The notes beneath the pieces are model-generated. The model saw nothing but the letters and a program-made list of their open reading frames with translations, did no database searches and had not been told where the DNA came from. A program made the translations under genes and the position numbers. From a virus, in the IMG/VR virus record IMGVR_UViG_3300030331_001715, positions 1 through 29,008 of that record: a DNA stretch of 29,008 nucleotides. One strand, 5' to 3'. Positions 8,705 to 16,884 of this stretch are shown here, piece by piece; within the stretch, counting starts at the first letter, position 1; each line of letters starts with the position of its first letter.

Positions 8705-9885
8705 TATGCTTTTCCTCCTGCTTCTAGCATCTTCATTTGATCGTACATTCTTTGTGCACCTAGGTTAACGTCGCCATCACCCATGCCTCTTACAGCATCA
8801 GCTGTAAATACGAATTCGTTGTTAGATAACATCGCTGGGATGTCATCTGCTTTTTCTTTTATACCAACAGGTTGTATAAATCCACCTGTATTTCTAAGAT
8901 CTAGTTCTTTTACACCAGCTTGATTTTTTCTTACAGGTAGCCCCTCGATACCCGCCGCTTGCATAGCGTTATCGCTTGCACTATCCATCTTACCACCTAA
9001 AGCTGCTAGACCTCTTGTATCTTCCATTTTTCTTTTACTCATTCTATCAAACTCATCACGAGCTGCTTTTTCTGCCTCTTTTGGAGATAAACCCATGTCT
9101 AGATATTTTTCAAATAGCATTTCTAAGATTTTATCATTCTCTAAATTGGATGCCATTTTTATCGGAATGTCTTCTTCTATTCCAAAGTCTCCTGGTCTTG
9201 GTCCAAAAGGATTTACAGGTTGTGTTGGGTCAGGTGGTAATACTGGACCATCAGCAAAACCTATTCTACCACCTTCTGCATAGCCACCTAAACCAGCTGT
9301 GTAATCTCCTGAATTAGTTGCTACAAATTCTTCTATCTCTTCTGATCCTGCGTTTGGATTTAAGTTTGTGTAATACATTCTTAAGTATCCTTTTAATTTT
9401 TCTGGGTCTCTTAATTCTTCTGCTTGTTCTTCTTCTGTCATACCGTACTTACTAGATAAGAAACCAGATAATCCTGCTAGTCCAGCAACTGCACCTACTT
9501 TTCCTAAAGAAAGTCCACTTGATACAGCTTCTCCTAATTTTAAAGCATTAGGTCCTTTTGTTAAATTACCTAGAGTTCCAATAGTGCTGCCTCCACCAGT
9601 AAAGAATCCAGCTCCTGGTAATTGACTAAATGCAAATTTATCCATACCAGCTCTCTGTAATCCAAATAAATTACCACCACCTGCATAGTAACCTGCTGCA
9701 GCTAATAAAGCAGCTTTACCTACGTCAGATTTAACAAGGTCCTTTACACCTCTAGTAACTTTTTTTACTGTTTTTTTAGCAGCTTTGGCTATTTTACCTA
9801 GAAAGAATTTATCTCTTGGCACGACATCCATTATACCGCCGCCCATATATAATTGTCTATTCATCTGTCCTCTTGATATTGTCAT
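8704..9885 (-). CDS. Virion-associated protein with conserved C-terminal 'SNNEFVFTADAVRG' module, 393 aa
   Basis: Three parts can be seen. The N-terminus (MGGGIMDVVPRDKFFLG) is followed by a basic Lys-rich stretch (about residues 30-55). A Gly/Ala-rich hydrophobic segment (ALLAAAGYYAGGGNLFG, about residues 57-75) could enter a membrane. The last 60 residues hold DDIPAMLSNNEFVFTADAVR and GAQRMYDQMKMLE, a module I recognise as recurrent at the C-termini of structural-region proteins in unrelated marine phages. The middle is acidic and Pro-rich. The ATG at 9885 gives the longest frame, but ATG at 9864 has a closer AGAGGA sequence, and similar proteins tend to start near it, so the true start may be there. 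Role: a probable minor virion or ejection protein, inferred from context. Confidence 0.65.
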   Translation of the reverse strand: MTISRGQMNRQLYMGGGIMDVVPRDKFFLGKIAKAAKKTVKKVTRGVKDLVKSDVGKAALLAAAGYYAGGGNLFGLQRAGMDKFAFSQLPGAGFFTGGGSTIGTLGNLTKGPNALKLGEAVSSGLSLGKVGAVAGLAGLSGFLSSKYGMTEEEQAEELRDPEKLKGYLRMYYTNLNPNAGSEEIEEFVATNSGDYTAGLGGYAEGGRIGFADGPVLPPDPTQPVNPFGPRPGDFGIEEDIPIKMASNLENDKILEMLFEKYLDMGLSPKEAEKAARDEFDRMSKRKMEDTRGLAALGGKMDSASDNAMQAAGIEGLPVRKNQAGVKELDLRNTGGFIQPVGIKEKADDIPAMLSNNEFVFTADAVRGMGDGDVNLGAQRMYDQMKMLEAGGKA

Positions 9886-9899
9886 AATTTAGCTAAATT
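9886..9899. repeat. 14-bp perfect palindrome touching a start codon
   Basis: AATTTAGCTAAATT is a perfect palindrome directly abutting the ATG at 9885. As RNA it could fold only into a weak five-pair AT stem, so an operator-like DNA site is as likely as an RNA structure. It sits in the 48-base gap between a 55-residue gene and the 393-residue gene. Such palindromes arise by chance in AT-rich DNA. Confidence 0.35.
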
Positions 9900-9933
9900 G
9901 TTAAGGCAGGCTTTATATCCTGTAATCTTCTTT

Positions 9934-10101
9934 TTACTTGGTTTTTCCAAATAAATCAAGACTTGGCATTATGACTGTTACGTCTCTCTTAATATCCTCT
10001 TCTGGCACGCCTTTTGCCTTCCAATCGTCCTCGTCTTTATAGACTTCACCCGTCTTTTTATTGCTTATTTTCTCTATTATATCTTTTGGTTTTATTAACA
10101 T
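9934..10101 (-). CDS. Small hypothetical protein, 55 aa
   Basis: A short gene of 55 codons: starts MLIKPKDIIEKISNKKTGEV, ends MPSLDLFGKTK. It is a charged soluble protein, alternately Lys- and Asp/Glu-rich, with no membrane segment. Support comes from the junction: its ATG (10101-10099) overlaps the TAA of the preceding gene as TAATG, the same arrangement as several neighbours, and without it this 230-base interval would be empty in an otherwise packed operon. It lies in the tail/ejection block downstream of the nozzle-like gene. Function unknown; a small virion component or assembly factor are both possible. Confidence 0.7.
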   Translation of the reverse strand: MLIKPKDIIEKISNKKTGEVYKDEDDWKAKGVPEEDIKRDVTVIMPSLDLFGKTK

Positions 10102-10442
10102 TACGTTACTACCTCTCTTGGCTGTATTTGTAATATAGAAGCTATGACGTGCAGCTCGTTCGCGTCACTAGCCTGCACCTTTAATATCTCACTCTCTTCT
10201 ACCACCAGAGGATGAGTTAAAAGTTCGGTTGTCGTATTAGTTGCTATAGTCTGAGTTTTAAACAAACTAAACACATTACCAGAGCTATCAGTCAAAGTAA
10301 CATCTAGATTACATCCAGAACCAGCATCATTAGATACTAGTATTGATTTTACCAAAGCAACGTTAGCACTTGGAGTTGTGTACAACGTTGTGTTGTCAGT
10401 TGTAGTTAGATCTACTTTTGCGTTTACGAAACTATTTGCCAT
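10101..10442 (-). CDS. Small beta-rich virion protein, 113 aa
   Basis: The protein starts MANSFVNAKVDLTTTDNTTL and is rich in Thr, Val, Ser and Asn, with a clear alternation of beta strands and short turns; it has no Cys pair, no signal peptide and no membrane segment. The pattern 'TLYTTPSANVALVKSILVSN' resembles small beta-sandwich virion proteins common in marine phages (decoration, neck or tail-tip subunits). I recognise the general type but not a named family. The start overlaps the stop of the 54-residue gene (TAATG at 10442) and the stop overlaps the start of the next small gene, so it is translated within a coupled chain directly after the nozzle-like gene. A minor tail or neck role is inferred. 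Confidence 0.65.
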   Translation of the reverse strand: MANSFVNAKVDLTTTDNTTLYTTPSANVALVKSILVSNDAGSGCNLDVTLTDSSGNVFSLFKTQTIATNTTTELLTHPLVVEESEILKVQASDANELHVIASILQIQPREVVT

Positions 10443-10606
10443 TAATTTAAAAAGAAGTTTTGTGCGTCTACTTCATCCTTTAGTTCTTGTTGATACGTTG
10501 TGTTTAATTTTTGTATTATACTGTCAAGATCTCTTACCTGTGCATCAGCAACATCTTGACTATATTCTCTAGCAGGTCTTGTTAATATCTGTACTATCTT
10601 TGCCAT
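10442..10606 (-). CDS. Small hypothetical protein, 54 aa
   Basis: A 54-codon gene encoding MAKIVQILTRPAREYSQDV followed by a helical Gln/Asp-rich segment and ending in QNFFLN. The helix (about residues 14-48) has amphipathic spacing and could form a coiled coil. Both ends overlap neighbours by TAATG: its ATG shares bases with the stop of the 711-residue gene (10608-10604), and its TAA overlaps the next start (10444-10440). This, plus the lack of any other gene in the 165 bases, makes it a real gene. It may be a small assembly factor or tail component. Function unknown. Confidence 0.72.
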   Translation of the reverse strand: MAKIVQILTRPAREYSQDVADAQVRDLDSIIQKLNTTYQQELKDEVDAQNFFLN

Positions 10607-12741
10607 TATCTTCTACCGTCTGGTTGTATATCTAATCTAAATCCACCTAACTTCCAATTCTGTTGTGCAGCCGTATTTGCTATTTTTAAAGATACAGCTC
10701 TGGCTCTAGCCCTAGTGTCTACTTTAGTTGTTGATGAACTAATTGTAAAAGGTCCAAGAGCAGAACTTGCTTGTGAGTCATTAGAATAATTTCTTAATTG
10801 TAATGTAATCTGTGTGTTACCAGTTTGAGATACAAAGTCTGGTATAAATCTTCTTATCTTTGCAAAGAACTCACCATCACCGCCTTGACTAATATCAAAG
10901 TCTCCTGACTCTATGTTAGAAGTTATTGCTGTTGTCGCTGTGGTTGTTACTTGATCTGTGCCGGTTTCATGCTCGTAGTATATTGTACAGCCATCGGTGT
11001 TGCCAACAACATCATAAGAGTTGTTAGAGTCAGCGTCATAATCTGTAGCATGTGGCTTGCCGAATACAGCAGAGTCTTGCCATGTTGTTCTATCTAACGT
11101 GCTTGTAGTCCAAACAGGTCTTTGAGGTGTAGACTCAATATAATTATAAGTTACACATCTATCTATGACTGTTGCACCAGAAGAAGAATAGAACCAATTA
11201 ATTTCACCAAACAAGTTATTGATTCCAGCATTGATAAGTTGATTAGCTGTTGTATTTAAATCATTGTAAACAAAATCTTCTACTAAACATGGTAATGATT
11301 GTAGGGCACCAGCATATTTAAAGAAACCATTTTCTGAAAACCAATACGCAGCACCGTCTACCTCTACTGCAGCGTTCTGACCTATCAATCCACAGTTTGT
11401 ACCTACCTGTGCAAAACCAAAAGTAAAAGGCGGTCCAATAAATCTTTGTGTAAATAAAGCAGTATCAGTCCAAACGTAAATAGCATCACGACCTCTAACC
11501 GCTCCCATAATTCTAGATCCGTCTGCAAGTCTTTGTGTACCAGCAGTGTTGGTAGCCGTTGGTGTGTAAGTGTTAATATCCTCTTGGTTAGAGAATCTAA
11601 TAAACATTTCGTCTTGTGTGCTTGGTGTTCCTATTGTGGTTTCTGTTCCAAAGAACACTAAGTGTCTATCCGGTGTAGATACAATCATGTCTCTTGATGC
11701 AGTTGGCGCACCAGATATAATTGTGGCTCTTGTTGTCGTTGCGTTAGCAGCGTTTGAGTCCCATTCAAAAACAGGACCATTGTGTATCAATGCAATAATT
11801 TTATCACCAAAGTTATCAATAGACCAAAGGCCTGGATCAATTACCAAGTCACCAGATGCAGCCTCGCCCCACGCTACGAAGTCAGAACTGTTTGTAATTG
11901 TTGCACCGTTGGAATGTGATGCAGCTGTCGTGCCTCTCGTTCCTCGTGTCACGCCTGTTAGTGTACTGCCTGAGATCCCTGTGTAAGATATTTCTTCTGA
12001 TCCTATCTGTATGTGATTTGTACCTGTTGTTGGAAAGTTGACAGCGCTTGTTAAAACAATGGTTGTTGTAGATGCATCGATAGCTCCATTCAAAGTCGTT
12101 GTAAGTGCGTTAGCTACTGTACCACCAAAAGAAGCTAGACCCCAACCGAATCCAGGTAACTGTTCTGCAGGTCCAACTGAATAGTATGATTGTACTCTGA
12201 TGCCTCCAGAAGCTGTTGCACCTGATCCTGTTTCAGCTGATGGCATTGTGATTGTTAGTGTTAAGTTAGTTGGTGTTGAAGTCACCATAAATTTTTTGTC
12301 ATCAAAATCTGATGCTGAGTAATTAGAATTTGTAATTGCTGTAAAATTATCTAATAAAATTATATCGCCTGGTGCAAGACTGTGACCAGAAGCAAAAGTA
12401 ATTGTTACAACGGCAGACCCGTTAGTTGTTGTAAAAGCGTTTGTAAGAGATGTTGTAGCTTCTATAGGATGTATGTCGTAAAAGATACCACCTGAGTATG
12501 CATATAAAATCCTGTTTGTGCCTATAATTGAAAATTTTTGACCACCTCTGTTTACGATATGGTGCATAGCTCTTGCAGCTCCTGTTAATTTATTATTACC
12601 TAATTGCTGCCAACCACCTATTTTTTCAGGTGTGCCATATCTAAATCTAACATTATCTCCATCAACCCATTGGCCCTCAGCCTGGGTGTCTGTGATCTGT
12701 TTATTAAAACCAGGTAAAAACTGTACTTTTTGCAATGCCAT
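10606..12741 (-). CDS. Probable tail nozzle/tail tubular (stabilisation-type) protein, 711 aa
   Basis: A large beta-rich virion protein. The N-terminus holds WVDGDNVRFRYGTPEKIGGW (residues 25-44), a motif I associate with nozzle or stabilisation-type proteins of marine podoviruses (functional analogues of T7 gp12 and P22 gp10), followed by many short strands consistent with a propeller. Around residues 214-286 an extra beta module containing QIGSEEISYTGISGS and GVTRGTRGT looks inserted; this Gly/Thr-rich unit recurs in phage tail proteins. The C-terminus (NWKLGGFRLDIQPDGRR) is strand-like. The assignment rests on motif memory and on its position before the ejection genes. The Shine-Dalgarno sequence is weak. 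It is separated from the adaptor and neck genes by the accessory cassette, which is unusual. Confidence 0.72.
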   Translation of the reverse strand: MALQKVQFLPGFNKQITDTQAEGQWVDGDNVRFRYGTPEKIGGWQQLGNNKLTGAARAMHHIVNRGGQKFSIIGTNRILYAYSGGIFYDIHPIEATTSLTNAFTTTNGSAVVTITFASGHSLAPGDIILLDNFTAITNSNYSASDFDDKKFMVTSTPTNLTLTITMPSAETGSGATASGGIRVQSYYSVGPAEQLPGFGWGLASFGGTVANALTTTLNGAIDASTTTIVLTSAVNFPTTGTNHIQIGSEEISYTGISGSTLTGVTRGTRGTTAASHSNGATITNSSDFVAWGEAASGDLVIDPGLWSIDNFGDKIIALIHNGPVFEWDSNAANATTTRATIISGAPTASRDMIVSTPDRHLVFFGTETTIGTPSTQDEMFIRFSNQEDINTYTPTATNTAGTQRLADGSRIMGAVRGRDAIYVWTDTALFTQRFIGPPFTFGFAQVGTNCGLIGQNAAVEVDGAAYWFSENGFFKYAGALQSLPCLVEDFVYNDLNTTANQLINAGINNLFGEINWFYSSSGATVIDRCVTYNYIESTPQRPVWTTSTLDRTTWQDSAVFGKPHATDYDADSNNSYDVVGNTDGCTIYYEHETGTDQVTTTATTAITSNIESGDFDISQGGDGEFFAKIRRFIPDFVSQTGNTQITLQLRNYSNDSQASSALGPFTISSSTTKVDTRARARAVSLKIANTAAQQNWKLGGFRLDIQPDGRR

Positions 12742-12759
12742 AGGTTATTTATACAATTT

Positions 12760-13329
12760 TTAATATCCCCACGCAACAAGTGAATATCTCGTTCCTTTTG
12801 TGACTGGGTGCACAACGTGTGGAAATAAGAAGTTTGAGGGAAAAACTAATAGGTCTCCGGCTTTTAGGGTTAGTTTTTCACCGTTCATAATAAATTCTCC
12901 ACCTTCATAATCATCATTTAATAGACCTACAAAAGACAGCACTGGGATGCCTTTTTCTTGACCATCAAAAATACTGTAAATATGATCTACGTGTTCTCTC
13001 ATAGTCAAACCTTTTTCATAAATATTAAATCTCATTTTACTAAATCTAGATACAAGAGGTTGACCCCTAAACTCTTCTGGAACTTTTGTTTGAGTGTATT
13101 CATCAACAGCTTTCTTAATAACTGGTTGTATCATGCTTTGTTGTAATTCAGATGACCATACAATATCAGGTTCTTTATCTGGATAGCTGTATCTTTCATC
13201 AGTGTCAAATGTATACCAATGATGTTTCTGCTTTTCTTGTTCTTTTATGTTCTGAATAAAATTCTTACAAATTGTATCATCAATAACGTTCGTTATTAAT
13301 ACAAAATCATTTACGCTTGTCTTAGCCAT
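12760..13329 (-). CDS. 2-oxoglutarate/Fe(II)-dependent oxygenase (P4H-like), 189 aa
   Basis: A jelly-roll dioxygenase of the prolyl-4-hydroxylase-like group: such enzymes use O2 and 2-oxoglutarate to hydroxylate a substrate. Numbered from the ATG at 13329, the metal triad is H113-x-D115 (motif REHVDH) with distal H171 (FPHVVHPV), and R181 in KGTRYSLVAW is the expected 2-oxoglutarate anchor; GGEFIMNGE and KAGDLLVFPS are typical strands. All essential residues are present. A TTG at 13338 would add three residues and has a better placed GGAGG six bases upstream, so the start is uncertain. The gene overlaps the end of the halogenase gene and is the last of the accessory cassette, 18 bases before the nozzle gene. 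The substrate is unknown. Confidence 0.88.
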   Translation of the reverse strand: MAKTSVNDFVLITNVIDDTICKNFIQNIKEQEKQKHHWYTFDTDERYSYPDKEPDIVWSSELQQSMIQPVIKKAVDEYTQTKVPEEFRGQPLVSRFSKMRFNIYEKGLTMREHVDHIYSIFDGQEKGIPVLSFVGLLNDDYEGGEFIMNGEKLTLKAGDLLVFPSNFLFPHVVHPVTKGTRYSLVAWGY

Positions 13330-14474
13330 GTTACCCAATTGTTACCTCCAAAAAAGTTATATTGACTGTTTGTATAATTTAAAGGTTCTTTCAACTTATT
13401 CTTATAATAGTCCATCTGAACAGGTCTTTTTATTTTTCTAGCTTCTTGCCAAAACTTCTCTGTTCTATCGTTTGCTAAATAATGCATAGCAATAAAATCT
13501 ATTGACTCTTCGTAAAAAGATTTAAGTATAGAGTTATACAAACCTCTAGTTGCTTGTGTATGATATCCTGATTCTGTTAATTTTACAAATTGATAAGCAC
13601 CCTCCATAGCTAACGCTAGTCCTGTGCTTTCTAATGGTTCAATAAAACCACCAGATAAACCTATCCTAATCACATTGTTTTTCCAAAGTCTTGGTTTGTA
13701 GAAAGGAGTCCAATCTATCACTTTTCTAACTTCTGGTCTGTTATCCCAATGTTTTAAAAAAATTTCTTTTGCTTCATCAATTGGTGTGATGTCTTTATTA
13801 AATACAATACCTGTTCCTATTCTAGTTCGTATTGGAACTTTCCATATCCAACCACAAGATACAGCTTCACATACAGTATAGTTTAATCTTTCAGAATCAT
13901 CTTTGTATTGAACAGGTCCTGCAATAGCTGTATTACAAATTAATCTATGAGACAGATCCGTTTCATTTGTAACTTGTAATAAAGATTGAAATCCTGTGCA
14001 ATCAATAAATACGTCAGCATAGATTGTTTGGTTCTCACACATTAAATAATTTTCCGATTGACCTATAACAGTGTCTTCTATAAATTTTACTTTTAATTTA
14101 CTCTTAATAAATTTTGCTAACTTCAAACAATCAACATGAAAACCATTAGGTGCGTTAACGTCTAGTTCGTCTAGCTTTCGCATAGGGTTCATAACAAACG
14201 GATGCCATACATGTTTTTGTGTTGTCCAACCAGGAAACAATATACCTGTTTTGTATGTAGCATCACATGCATCAAACCATTCTTGAAAATCAAAGCCACA
14301 TGCATTCATGTAACCAGCAAAGTTTATAAGAGTTGCTTCTCCTACACCAATAGGTGAGCCACCTGGTTTATCTACTACTGCTACATTGTAAGAAGTGTTG
14401 TTGGCAATATAAGCTGCAGCCAACATTGCAGATGAACCTCCTCCAACAATCACAACATCTTTTATTTCTTTCAT
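13311..14474 (-). CDS. Flavin-dependent tryptophan-halogenase-like protein, 387 aa
   Basis: FAD-binding N-terminus: GGGSSA at 11-16 (the GxGxxG loop with Ala in the last position) and GVGEAT at 43-48. K75 (ATYKTGILFPGW) aligns with the catalytic Lys of tryptophan halogenases. WIWKVP (209-214) is the family's WxWxIP motif with Val for Ile. IEPLESTG (278-285) carries the catalytic Glu (E282) and the chloride-site Thr-Gly. The enzymes oxidise chloride, bromide or iodide with FADH2 and O2 and halogenate aromatic substrates; a viral example, cyanophage VirX1, is known. At 387 residues it is shorter than the usual 500-540, mainly through a short C-terminal part, so the substrate site must differ. 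No flavin reductase is visible here. Its ATG overlaps the preceding stop by four bases. Confidence 0.87.
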   Translation of the reverse strand: MKEIKDVVIVGGGSSAMLAAAYIANNTSYNVAVVDKPGGSPIGVGEATLINFAGYMNACGFDFQEWFDACDATYKTGILFPGWTTQKHVWHPFVMNPMRKLDELDVNAPNGFHVDCLKLAKFIKSKLKVKFIEDTVIGQSENYLMCENQTIYADVFIDCTGFQSLLQVTNETDLSHRLICNTAIAGPVQYKDDSERLNYTVCEAVSCGWIWKVPIRTRIGTGIVFNKDITPIDEAKEIFLKHWDNRPEVRKVIDWTPFYKPRLWKNNVIRIGLSGGFIEPLESTGLALAMEGAYQFVKLTESGYHTQATRGLYNSILKSFYEESIDFIAMHYLANDRTEKFWQEARKIKRPVQMDYYKNKLKEPLNYTNSQYNFFGGNNWVTWLRQA

Positions 14475-14980
14475 TTTCTTAAATCGTAATTTAAGTTTAG
14501 TACATATCTAAATGTAGCATCTGTTTGTTGAACGCTTCTATGTTGTAAAGAAGCAGGAAATGTAATTAAAGTATTTGCTTCACTCTTTATAAAACCTTCG
14601 TCTTTAAATTCTGTTCCGCCATTATTTGTGTTGTAATAAAACACAGACGTCCATCTATCTTTAGTCTTTTCTACATCAGTATGCCATGCAGATTTTCTAG
14701 GTTCGTTTTGATTTACTAATAAATTTAACCTAGCTCTAAATAATTTATTCATACTAATTTTTAAAGCAAAAGGTATAATTAGATCTTGAAAGTGTTCACT
14801 AGTAATTTTTTCTTCGTTCATACAAATATGACAAAACATATGTTCACCCTTTAAAGGTTTGTCTTGATTTGCTTGATAGTTTCTAGCGTACCAAGGAAAA
14901 TAAGATCCGTTAAATAATTCAAATGCTTTATCTAAATCTGCTTGTTCTAAAAAGTTTTTCTGTATTTTAATTTTTGACAT
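14471..14980 (-). CDS. 2-oxoglutarate/Fe(II)-dependent oxygenase, 169 aa
   Basis: A compact dioxygenase of the PHM7/P4H-like fold. Metal ligands are H100-T-D102 (AWHTDVEK) and H147 (FPASLQHRSVQQTD), with R158 in FRYVLNLNY as the expected 2-oxoglutarate anchor; NNGGTEF marks the turn after the third strand. All three ligands are intact. It lies between the two halogenase genes and overlaps both (14 bases at the start, four at the end), so it is expressed with them. An oxygenase next to a flavin halogenase suggests successive oxidation of the same substrate, but this is inference. It is related to, but clearly different from, the other oxygenases of the cassette. Confidence 0.87.
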   Translation of the reverse strand: MSKIKIQKNFLEQADLDKAFELFNGSYFPWYARNYQANQDKPLKGEHMFCHICMNEEKITSEHFQDLIIPFALKISMNKLFRARLNLLVNQNEPRKSAWHTDVEKTKDRWTSVFYYNTNNGGTEFKDEGFIKSEANTLITFPASLQHRSVQQTDATFRYVLNLNYDLRK

Positions 14981-16442
14981 GTAAGTTTTTTATATATTCT
15001 TTGTGTGACATCTTTCTTATAAGTTCTGTTTTATTTCGCAAGATTATACCATTTTCAATATTTTTTTCAAACCAATAATCATCTAATTTTTTGTTGATAT
15101 ATTCATAATTTTCTTTGAGTTTTTTTAAATCTATTAAGTTATTAAAATATGCTATCAAATTAAAATTAGCTTCTTTAAATAGAGAGAACCAGCTATATGA
15201 TCCTATCAGTTCTAGATCTGTGCTTTTCAATAATTTACCTTGTTTCCATACATCTAACATTTGTTGTAATGTTTTTGATGGTTTGACTTTTTTAACATCT
15301 TTCCAAAAAGGTGAGTCTTCTTTATCTGTAATGTAGTGTAGTTGAATAAAGTCTTTAATGTTATTCATTATAATTTCAATATGTTTATTGTATGTGTTTA
15401 TAGAAGTAGGAGTATAGTCTTCTAGATACTGCATTAATAAAAACGATTGTTGTATAGTTGTTCCTATGGAAGTTGCTTCTAATGGTTCTACAAAGTTAGC
15501 ACTTAAACCAACAGCAACACAGTTCTCTATCCAAACTTTATCTAATCTACCAGGATCATATTCTATATGTTTTGCTACTTGTATTTTTCTACCTAATAAT
15601 TCTTCAACTTCTTTAACAGCTTCATCTTTAGAAATATAGTTTTTATCAAATACATACCCATTACCTGTTCTACCATAAGTTGGTATCTGCCACATCCAAC
15701 CAGCTTTCATAGCTTTTGATAGTGTCCATATATTATACTCGTCTTGATCTTCTGTTGGAAATGCAATGGCTGAATTAGTTTTTAACCATGGTGAATAAGA
15801 TACCCATTTTGCTCCTAGCTGCCCGATAAGAATTTTACGAAACCCAGTGCAGTCAATATAAAAATCAGATTGATATTTTTGTTTCTTGCCTTCGATACTT
15901 GTAATTTTTTTATCTATGTTTACTTTTGTAATTTCATCGTCAACAATTTTTATACCAGCTTCTTTAGCTAGTTTAGTTAAGTATTCATTTAATTTAAACG
16001 TGTTAAAATGATATTGAACTAAGTCTCCTGTTGTTCCTAGATCAGGCTCAAGCTTATTTTCAAAAAAACATTTAGGCACAAAAGCTATGGACTCACGTTT
16101 TGATGACATAAGATATTCATAGTTACGATGACTGAGACCTAGCATCTGTTGCCATTGAGATTGTATGTGATGTAAGTACAAAGGGTGATCGGAGTTCCAA
16201 TCTTTAAACATAATACCAGACTTTAAAGTTCCACAAGTTTCTTTTAAAAAAGTTTCTGCAGGTATACCTAAGTGTTCTCTAAAATCTTGAAAGTGTTCTG
16301 TTGATCCTTCTCCTACTCCTATGATTCCAATACGAGAAGGTATGACCATAGTAATAGAGATAGGCAATCTTTTCTTCAAGGTCAAAGCTGTTATAAAACC
16401 AGCTGTTCCTCCACCAACTATTGTTAAACTATTTACCTTCAT
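14967..16442 (-). CDS. Flavin-dependent tryptophan halogenase, 491 aa
   Basis: The better conserved of two halogenases. It has GGGTAG (10-15, FAD dinucleotide-binding loop), GVGEGST (42-48), catalytic K74 (CGTLKSGIMFKDW), an exact WxWxIP motif WMWQIP (249-254), which in the family blocks mono-oxygenation, and FVEPLEATS (317-325) with catalytic E322. The last motif has Ala-Thr-Ser where PrnA has Ser-Thr-Gly at the halide site. Length is near the family norm. It would halogenate an aromatic (indole, phenol or similar) group using FADH2, O2 and a halide; in seawater bromide or iodide are possible besides chloride. The substrate is unknown. It overlaps the genes on both sides by 14 bases. The C-terminal 140 residues are Lys/Asn-rich and specific to it. 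Confidence 0.92.
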   Translation of the reverse strand: MKVNSLTIVGGGTAGFITALTLKKRLPISITMVIPSRIGIIGVGEGSTEHFQDFREHLGIPAETFLKETCGTLKSGIMFKDWNSDHPLYLHHIQSQWQQMLGLSHRNYEYLMSSKRESIAFVPKCFFENKLEPDLGTTGDLVQYHFNTFKLNEYLTKLAKEAGIKIVDDEITKVNIDKKITSIEGKKQKYQSDFYIDCTGFRKILIGQLGAKWVSYSPWLKTNSAIAFPTEDQDEYNIWTLSKAMKAGWMWQIPTYGRTGNGYVFDKNYISKDEAVKEVEELLGRKIQVAKHIEYDPGRLDKVWIENCVAVGLSANFVEPLEATSIGTTIQQSFLLMQYLEDYTPTSINTYNKHIEIIMNNIKDFIQLHYITDKEDSPFWKDVKKVKPSKTLQQMLDVWKQGKLLKSTDLELIGSYSWFSLFKEANFNLIAYFNNLIDLKKLKENYEYINKKLDDYWFEKNIENGIILRNKTELIRKMSHKEYIKNLHVKN

Positions 16443-16884
16443 AGAATCCTGTTAACATATATCTTGTTCCTTTTTTTATTTTACTAACTCCGTGTAGATA
16501 AAACTTTCCATCAAAAAACACCATGCGTCCTAATCTAGGTTTGATAAGAGTCATGTCCTCAAAGAATAAATTACCGCCAACGTAGTCAGTGTTTAGAAAC
16601 GCAACAGAGCTTAGAGTTGTTTTTTCTTTAAATGTATCAAAGTGTAAGTCTTTGTAAGAGTCTTTTGGCCATTCAACAACTTCCATATAATCTATTTTAG
16701 AATTGTTCATATCTTCAGATACCTTGTTAATCCTTTCTCTATATTTTGCGTCTAATATTCTTTGAACTCTTAGTACAGAAACATTGTACATGGGTTCTAT
16801 AAATTGACTAAATTTTTTTCTAAGATCAATTAATTCTTTGCACTCATCTTCAGTAAAAAAATTATCGTATATTCTTATTTTCAT
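16429..16884 (-). CDS. 2-oxoglutarate/Fe(II)-dependent oxygenase (P4H-like), 151 aa
   Basis: A short prolyl-4-hydroxylase-like dioxygenase. Ligands are H81-F-D83 (DLHFDTFKEK) and H131 (KFYLHGVSKIKKGTRYM), with R141 as 2-oxoglutarate anchor; the strand VGGNLFFED between them is characteristic. The N-terminus IYDNFFTEDECKELIDL is the usual opening helix of the family. The motif set is complete, so it is predicted active despite its small size. Its ATG lies inside the nucleotidyltransferase gene (23-base overlap), and its end overlaps the halogenase start by 14 bases. The substrate is unknown; hydroxylation of a protein, sugar or small molecule are all possible. Confidence 0.87.
   Translation of the reverse strand: MKIRIYDNFFTEDECKELIDLRKKFSQFIEPMYNVSVLRVQRILDAKYRERINKVSEDMNNSKIDYMEVVEWPKDSYKDLHFDTFKEKTTLSSVAFLNTDYVGGNLFFEDMTLIKPRLGRMVFFDGKFYLHGVSKIKKGTRYMLTGFYEGK

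Noticed and set aside
9886-9899. Attachment site for integration
   Set aside because: No integrase or tRNA partner and no second copy in the window; only a short AT palindrome.
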